Positions 14,181-18,836 of a stretch of 18,836 nt of DNA are shown in pieces. Source of the DNA: Megasphaera elsdenii (GTDB lineage Bacteria; Bacillota; Negativicutes; Veillonellales; Megasphaeraceae); contig NZ_JAJBQV010000037.1 of assembly GCF_020539865.1 (NCBI RefSeq), positions 1 to 18,836 on the forward strand, written 5' to 3'. The notes under the pieces are model-generated. The model was not told the DNA's origin. It was given only the letters and a program-made list of their open reading frames with translations, and ran no database searches. Position numbers and translations under genes: made by a program. Numbering within the stretch: position 1 is the first letter of the stretch; every line of letters begins with the position of its first letter.

Positions 14181-17100
14181 TATTCCAGTACTTCCAACAG
14201 GCAGTCACCGCTGATGATGGCCTGGCCTTTGGTAGCGTAGATTTCGCCGACTGTACCGTCGATAGGAGACGTAATGGTCGTTTCCATCTTCATGGCTTCC
14301 GTAACGACTAACGGTTCGCCTTTCTTGACTTTCTGGCCCTTCGTGACCAGGACTTTGACGACAGAACCAGACAAGGTAGCGCCGATGTCGCCGACTTTGT
14401 CCGGATCGGCTTTGCGGCGGGTGACGGTCTTCATGTCGACACTCTTATCCTGGACCTGGATTTCACGTTCGGCACCGTTGAACATGAAGGTAATTGTGCG
14501 GACACCGCTATCATCAGGATCACTGATATTGATGAGAGTGATGATGAGGTCCTTCCCTTCTTCGATTTCAACGTGGACTTCTTCGTTTTTCTTCATGCCG
14601 AAGAAGAACGTCGGTGTATCGAGAACGCTGACATCGCCGTATTTCTTGACTGTTTCGTTGAAGTCCTTGAAGACTTTCGGATACTGGCAGTAAGCGTTGA
14701 TGTCTTCGTCTTCATGCTTATAGCCGGCATCGGTCAATTTCTGGCGGATGGCTTCGAAATCGGCAGGAGCCAGGCTCTTGCCCGGACGTTCTGTCAAGGG
14801 TTTCTTGCCCTTCAGGACGATTTTCTGGAGTTTTTCCGGGAAGCCCTGATAAGGAATGCCGATACGGCCTTCGAAGAATTCGACGACGGACTGCGGGAAG
14901 TCGAGGACGTCACCTTTATCATAGACATCCTGTTCCGTCAGATTGTTCTGGACCATGAACAAGGCCATATCACCGACGACTTTCGACGACGGCGTTACTT
15001 TGATGATGTCACCGAACATCATGCTGACCGTATGGTACATCTTCTTGATGTCATTCCAGCGGTCACCAAGGCCGACGGCTTTCGCCTGCTGGCGCAGGTT
15101 GGAGAACTGGCCGCCCGGCATTTCATGCTGGTAGACTTCCGTATTCGGATAGGCATCGGCCTTGTCGACACCTTTGTAGTACGGACGGACTGTAGCCCAG
15201 TAACGGGACATTTCTTCCATAGCATCGACGTCGAGGTCCGGCTGGCGGTCCTTGCCACTCAACGCGTAGTACAAGGTGCTCATGCTCGGCTGGCTCGTAC
15301 CGCCGGCAAAGGCAGAATAAGCGACGTCGACGATGTCGACACCGGCATCGATAGCGCGGTTATACGTGCAGATGGCATTGCCCGAACCGTCATGGGTATG
15401 GAGATGGATTGGCAAGTCGACGGCATCTTTCAAGGCCGATACCAAGCGGTATGCCGCTTCCGGTTTCAAGAGGCCGGCCATATCCTTGATGGCAATGATG
15501 TTGGCGTCGGCATTCTGCAATTCCTTCGCCATGTTGACGTAATATTTTAAATCGTATTTATTGCGGGACGGGTCGAGGATATCGCCAGTGTAGCATAAGG
15601 CGACTTCGGCCAGTTTATTGTTTTCCCGGACGGCCTGAATCGTGCCGTACATGTTGTCCAAGCTGTTGAGGCTGTCGAAGACGCGGAAGACATCGATGCC
15701 GTTCTTAGCCGACAAGTCGATGAAGTTCTTGACGACGTTGTCAGGATAGCTCGTATAGCCGACGGCATTGGCGCCGCGGACGAGCATCTGCAAGAGGATG
15801 TTCGGCGCTTTCTTGCGCATCTGGCGCAAGCGGACCCACGGATCTTCATAGAGGAAGCGATAGGCTACGTCAAAAGTAGCACCGCCCCAGCATTCATAAG
15901 AGAAGAGATTGGGCAGTTTTTTAGAAGCCGCTTCCAAGACGCGGAGCATATCGATGGAACGGACGCGCGTAGCGAACAGGGATTGATGGGCGTCGCGCAT
16001 GGTCGTATCCGTGAAGAAGACCTTCTTCTGTTCTTTGATCCACTGAGAGAATTTTTCCGGTCCCATGGCATCGAATTTCTGTTTCGTCCCGTCTGGATAA
16101 TCACCTTTGACCGGTGTCGGCAGTTCTAACGCTTCAAAAACCGGTTTGTCCTGATGACCGGCATCGGCATAGCCATTGATAGTCGTATCGCCGATATATT
16201 TGAGGAGCTTCGTGCCACGGTCCTGGACGACGGGCAGGTTGAACAGTTCCGGATGGTCATCGATGAAGTTGACGTTGTACGTACCAGCGATAAATTCCGG
16301 ACTCTTGAGGACGTTGATCAAGAAGCCGATGTTGGTCTTGACGCCGCGGATACGAAATTCCTTGAGGACGCGGAGCATCTTCTGAGCGGCTTCTTTATGG
16401 GTCAGGCCATAAGTCGTCGTCTTGACCAGCAGCGAATCGTAGTACGGCGTGATGATGGCGCCGGTATAGGCATTGCCGCTGTCGAGGCGGACGCCGAAGC
16501 CGCCGCCGCTGCGGTATACCATGATCTTGCCCGAATCAGGCATGAAGTTGTTCATCGGGTCTTCTGTCGTGATACGGCACTGGATGGCATCGCCCAGGCA
16601 GCGGACGTCGTCCTGGGATTTGATGCCGATTTCATCGCTGTCCAGGGCATAGCCTTCAGCAACTTTAATCTGAGTCTGGACAATATCGATGCCCGTGATC
16701 ATTTCCGTAACGGTATGTTCGACCTGTACGCGCGGGTTGACTTCGATGAAATAGAATTCACCGTCCGGCGTAACCAAGAATTCAACGGTCCCGGCATTGA
16801 CGTAATGGACGTTCTTCATCAATTTCAGGGCTGCGTTGCAAATCTTCTGGCGCAGTTCGACAGGCAGGGCCGAAGCCGGAGCCGTTTCGACGACTTTCTG
16901 GTGACGGCGCTGGATGGAGCAGTCGCGTTCAAAGAGGTGGATGACATTGCCGTGTTCGTCGCCCATGATCTGGACTTCGACGTGTTTCGGATTGACGATG
17001 CATTTTTCCAAATAAATTTCATCGCTGCCAAAAGCCAGTTTGGCTTCCGATTTAGCACGGTCGTAGGCATCGCGGAGATCGGCCATGCGGTCGACCATAC

Positions 17101-17614
17101 GCATACCGCGGCCACCGCCGCCGTTGACGGCTTTGAGCATGATTGGGAAGCCGACCTGTTTGGCAAATTTTTCGACTTCTGCATAGTTCATGACCGGGCC
17201 GTCGCTGCCGGGGATGTACTGGATACCGGCCTTCTTCGCCTGGATGCGGGCATTGATCTTATCGCCGAACATGATGAGGTGTTCGACTTTAGGACCGATG
17301 AAGATAATGCCTTCTTCTTCACAGCGTTTGGCCAGGTCCGCATTTTCAGACAAGAAGCCGTAGCCCGGATGGATGGCATCGACGTCATGTTCATGAGCAA
17401 TGCGGATAATATCTTCAATATCTAAATATGCATCTACCGGTTTTTTGCCTTCACCGACGAGATACGATTCATCTGCACGGAAACGGTGCAGGGACAACGA
17501 ATCTTCTTTGGAATAAATAGCTACGGTACGGATTCCCAGTTCATTACAAGCCCGGAAAACACGAATAGCGATTTCTCCGCGGTTGGCAACTAAAACCGAA
17601 CGAATTTTTTTCAT
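14180..17614 (-). CDS. pyc: Pyruvate carboxylase (single-chain, biotin-dependent)
   Basis: This 1144-aa cytoplasmic enzyme carboxylates pyruvate to oxaloacetate using ATP and bicarbonate. The biotin carboxylase domain spans about 1-455 (VLVANRGEIAIRVFRA, ATP-grasp glycine loop GGGGRG 165-170, EVNPRVQVEHTVTE 291-304). The carboxyltransferase domain (about 530-800) has FTDTTMRDAHQS, IAIKDMAGLLKP with the carboxylated Lys710, and the metal-binding HLHTHDGSG. The PYC-type conserved domain follows. The C-terminal biotinyl domain has EAMKMET with biotin Lys1109, 35 residues from the end as usual. Length matches full-length pyruvate carboxylases. AGGAGGG is 7 nt before the ATG. It feeds oxaloacetate to biosynthesis and, with the downstream Frd-like genes, possibly to a reductive succinate branch. 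Confidence 0.97.
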   Translation of the reverse strand: MKKIRSVLVANRGEIAIRVFRACNELGIRTVAIYSKEDSLSLHRFRADESYLVGEGKKPVDAYLDIEDIIRIAHEHDVDAIHPGYGFLSENADLAKRCEEEGIIFIGPKVEHLIMFGDKINARIQAKKAGIQYIPGSDGPVMNYAEVEKFAKQVGFPIMLKAVNGGGGRGMRMVDRMADLRDAYDRAKSEAKLAFGSDEIYLEKCIVNPKHVEVQIMGDEHGNVIHLFERDCSIQRRHQKVVETAPASALPVELRQKICNAALKLMKNVHYVNAGTVEFLVTPDGEFYFIEVNPRVQVEHTVTEMITGIDIVQTQIKVAEGYALDSDEIGIKSQDDVRCLGDAIQCRITTEDPMNNFMPDSGKIMVYRSGGGFGVRLDSGNAYTGAIITPYYDSLLVKTTTYGLTHKEAAQKMLRVLKEFRIRGVKTNIGFLINVLKSPEFIAGTYNVNFIDDHPELFNLPVVQDRGTKLLKYIGDTTINGYADAGHQDKPVFEALELPTPVKGDYPDGTKQKFDAMGPEKFSQWIKEQKKVFFTDTTMRDAHQSLFATRVRSIDMLRVLEAASKKLPNLFSYECWGGATFDVAYRFLYEDPWVRLRQMRKKAPNILLQMLVRGANAVGYTSYPDNVVKNFIDLSAKNGIDVFRVFDSLNSLDNMYGTIQAVRENNKLAEVALCYTGDILDPSRNKYDLKYYVNMAKELQNADANIIAIKDMAGLLKPEAAYRLVSALKDAVDLPIHLHTHDGSGNAICTYNRAIDAGVDIVDVAYSAFAGGTSQPSMSTLYYALSGKDRQPDLDVDAMEEMSRYWATVRPYYKGVDKADAYPNTEVYQHEMPGGQFSNLRQQAKAVGLGDRWNDIKKMYHTVSMMFGDIIKVTPSSKVVGDMALFMVQNNLTEQDVYDKGDVLDFPQSVVEFFEGRIGIPYQGFPEKLQKIVLKGKKPLTERPGKSLAPADFEAIRQKLTDAGYKHEDEDINAYCQYPKVFKDFNETVKKYGDVSVLDTPTFFFGMKKNEEVHVEIEEGKDLIITLINISDPDDSGVRTITFMFNGAEREIQVQDKSVDMKTVTRRKADPDKVGDIGATLSGSVVKVLVTKGQKVKKGEPLVVTEAMKMETTITSPIDGTVGEIYATKGQAIISGDCLLEVLE

Positions 17615-17697
17615 GAAAATACCCTCCTGCTTAGAAATATTAAGTCAAGACCGGTAAACGCACAGATGTCCACTCCCATACATTCACCGCTTTCTTC

Positions 17698-17725
17698 ATT
17701 ATAACAAAATAGGAAAACATTACAA
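17698..17725 (-). promoter_or_regulatory. Promoter of pyruvate carboxylase gene
   Basis: On the minus strand, TTGTAA (17720-17725) is separated by 16 nt from TATAAT (17698-17703). The -10 is preceded by TGT, an extended -10. The predicted leader is about 75 nt. I saw no riboswitch or clear terminator for tatC in the 170-bp gap; only a short palindrome around GTATAC at about 17757-17763 and a weak AGGG/CCCT stem near 17725-17740. Confidence 0.6.
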
Positions 17726-17784
17726 GGGACGCACCCTGCGGATTTATAAAAATACTGTATACAAGTCATGTTTTTCTGGCCTTT

Positions 17785-18498
17785 TCAGTCCTTCCCGCTG
17801 CTTTTCCTTTCTGTCATCCCGATGACGATAATCGTCCCTTCGTACAGTACAATCATCGGGATGGCAATGCACGTCTGGGTGAACATGTCCGTCGTCGGCG
17901 ATACGACTCCGGCAAAGATGAAGGCCAGGAGGATGAAGACGCGGCGCTTGGCCTTTAGCATAGCTGCCGTCACCAGCCCCAGACGTGACAGGACCAAGAG
18001 GATCAAAGGCAGTTCAAACCCCAAGGCGAAAGGCAGGAGAAAGGCGATAAAAAACGATAAATACGCCGACAAAGAAAACATAGGCTGCAGGGACACCGTG
18101 GCAAAGCCCATGAAGAACTGGACCGCTGCCGGCAGGACCCAGAAAAAGGCAAAGGCTGAACCGCTGTAAAATAACAGCAAAGCCGACGGGATGAACCACA
18201 AGGCCGTCGTCACTTCCCCGCCGCGCAGGGCCGGCCGCAGGAACCGCCAGAATTCATAGCAATGGATGGGCAAGGTCCCGAGGAAGCCCGTAAAGGCAGC
18301 GATTTCTAGATAAGAAAAAAACACTTCTGCCGGATTGAGAAAATACAATTTCCCGGCAGGAGCCGAAAGGACGGCAATGATATCTTCGGCATATACGTAG
18401 GAAACGATACTGCCCAGCAGCCAGGCCACGAGGCAGACGATGATGCGCCGCCTCAATTCTTCCAGATGGAACGTAATAGGAGCTCGTTCTTCAGACAT
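17785..18498 (-). CDS. tatC: Sec-independent protein translocase TatC
   Basis: This 237-aa, six-helix inner-membrane protein is the receptor core of the twin-arginine translocase, which exports folded proteins. Visible TatC hallmarks are HLEELRRRI (11-19), FLNPAEVFFSYLE (53-65), FWRFLRPALRGGE with Glu95, GFELPLIL with Glu162, and the C-terminal SPTTDMFTQ (200-208). Length is normal. The ATG is preceded by AAAGGAA at good distance. No tatA/tatB gene is adjacent in the window, and the normal upstream context is replaced by an IS200/IS605 right end whose boundary lies only about 20 nt before the start codon. Expression may therefore depend on transcription from the element. Confidence 0.95.
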   Translation of the reverse strand: MSEERAPITFHLEELRRRIIVCLVAWLLGSIVSYVYAEDIIAVLSAPAGKLYFLNPAEVFFSYLEIAAFTGFLGTLPIHCYEFWRFLRPALRGGEVTTALWFIPSALLLFYSGSAFAFFWVLPAAVQFFMGFATVSLQPMFSLSAYLSFFIAFLLPFALGFELPLILLVLSRLGLVTAAMLKAKRRVFILLAFIFAGVVSPTTDMFTQTCIAIPMIVLYEGTIIVIGMTERKSSGKD

Positions 18499-18517
18499 GA
18501 GATTTCCTTTCAGGTGT

Positions 18518-18613
18518 TTGAACCTCTCCCGCTTATAGAAGCGGGAGATTCTTGAGAAGTTTGATACATGGACTAACGCCTGACAGCCTATCCCAAAGGA
18601 GTTAGCTGTCAGG
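18518..18613 (-). ncRNA. Putative omegaRNA scaffold (TnpB guide RNA)
   Basis: On the minus strand a 9-bp stem CCTGACAGC/GCTGTCAGG (18605-18613 with 18579-18587) encloses a 17-nt loop. The loop base run TAAC pairs with GTTA just 3' of the stem (18574-18577), giving an H-type pseudoknot. A second, perfect 10-bp hairpin (18525-18534 with 18539-18548, loop CTAT on the minus strand) lies just before the TTCAA end. Pseudoknot plus terminal hairpin at the element end is the known layout of omegaRNAs of IS605-type TnpB. The first stem overlaps the tnpB stop codon. The guide would be the DNA beyond 18518. Confidence 0.65.
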
Positions 18614-18836
18614 ATATCCTTATTCTCAAAGGGCTGTCCAAAAGCTCTTTACACAGTCCCTCGAAATCGAAGTTCTGCTTACTTTTACGGAGTATGTTGT
18701 ATGCTCCATTCACATCCGCGTTGGCAATCCTGCCATCGGCGAACTGGTACAAGCCACGGTGGATACGCTTCCCGCTGAACGTGCCAGTATACGGCTGTTC
18801 AGGATTATAGACAGGAATATCGTCTAAATCCAAGCA
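18609..18836 (-). CDS. tnpB: TnpB (IS200/IS605 OrfB) RNA-guided nuclease, C-terminal part
   Basis: The last 75 or so codons are present, and the frame is open to the window edge, so the N-terminus lies outside. The sequence has FSGKRIHRGLYQFADG and then NADVNGAYNILRK, which contains the RuvC-III aspartate of TnpB (ADVNGA). A TTG near the edge is not a credible start, because typical TnpB residues (LDLDDIPVYNPE) precede the GKR motif. TnpB is an omegaRNA-guided DNA endonuclease that helps maintain these elements. Whether this copy is intact cannot be judged, since the RuvC-I and RuvC-II regions are outside the window. Confidence 0.85.
   Translation of the reverse strand, partial: CLDLDDIPVYNPEQPYTGTFSGKRIHRGLYQFADGRIANADVNGAYNILRKSKQNFDFEGLCKELLDSPLRIRIS

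Larger units (their letters stand above)
18518..18836 (-). mobile_element. Right end of an IS200/IS605-family element (partial, runs off window)
   Basis: The minus strand holds the C-terminal end of a TnpB gene, then a structured non-coding right end finishing in TTCAA (18518-18522), similar to right-end cleavage sites of IS605-type elements. The left end and any TnpA lie outside the window. The exact boundary is inferred from the terminal hairpin plus TTCAA. Confidence 0.75.

Noticed and set aside
14573..15550. Open frame of 325 codons on the plus strand opposite the carboxyltransferase domain
   Set aside because: Shadow of pyruvate carboxylase; low-complexity Val/Asp/Arg-rich composition without any family motif.
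16154..17425. Long open frame (423 codons) on the plus strand opposite pyruvate carboxylase
   Set aside because: It lies entirely antisense to the biotin carboxylase domain, has no ribosome binding site or recognisable motif, and is explained by the codon bias of the real gene.

Overview
The window looks like chromosome from an anaerobic diderm firmicute of the Negativicutes (Veillonellaceae). A Megasphaera-like genome is my best guess. I infer this from the moderately GC-rich codon use, strong AGGAGG ribosome binding sites, the Firmicutes-type rRNA leader, the single-chain pyruvate carboxylase with its C-terminal biotin domain, and a soluble-looking fumarate-reductase-type flavoprotein. The genus is not proven by anything here. 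Almost all the sequence is protein-coding, and no gene-free stretch exceeds about 300 bases.

Layout. Positions 1-260 hold tandem promoters and the leader of what looks like an rRNA operon on the minus strand, whose rRNA genes lie left of the window. Next comes a PucR-family regulator (minus), divergent from a GABA-type class III aminotransferase (plus). Their shared 192-bp intergenic region carries three direct repeats and a strong inverted repeat. From 10413 down to 2939 runs a minus-strand, tightly packed seven-gene operon: oppB-oppC-oppD-oppF-oppA, an S66 LD-carboxypeptidase and an M20 amidohydrolase. Peptides (possibly murein peptides) would be imported and then trimmed or hydrolysed in the cytoplasm. 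Divergent from it, with back-to-back promoters, is an MdtG-like MFS exporter.

The next part is central carbon metabolism on the minus strand. Pyruvate carboxylase (17614-14180) is followed by a strong hairpin terminator, then an iron-sulfur protein and a fumarate reductase/succinate dehydrogenase-type flavoprotein. Together these fit the two ends of a reductive branch from pyruvate through oxaloacetate to fumarate and succinate. No membrane anchor subunit is present, and the covalent-FAD histidine is replaced by asparagine.

At the right edge is tatC (minus). Immediately upstream of its ribosome binding site is the right end of an IS200/IS605-family element, with the C-terminal part of TnpB continuing past the window edge. 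The element end folds as an omegaRNA-like structure (pseudoknot plus terminal hairpin). The presumed guide, meaning the flanking DNA just outside the element, is the tatC ribosome binding site. I consider this junction the most interesting spot in the window. The pucR/aminotransferase regulatory region and the anchorless Frd-like pair come next.
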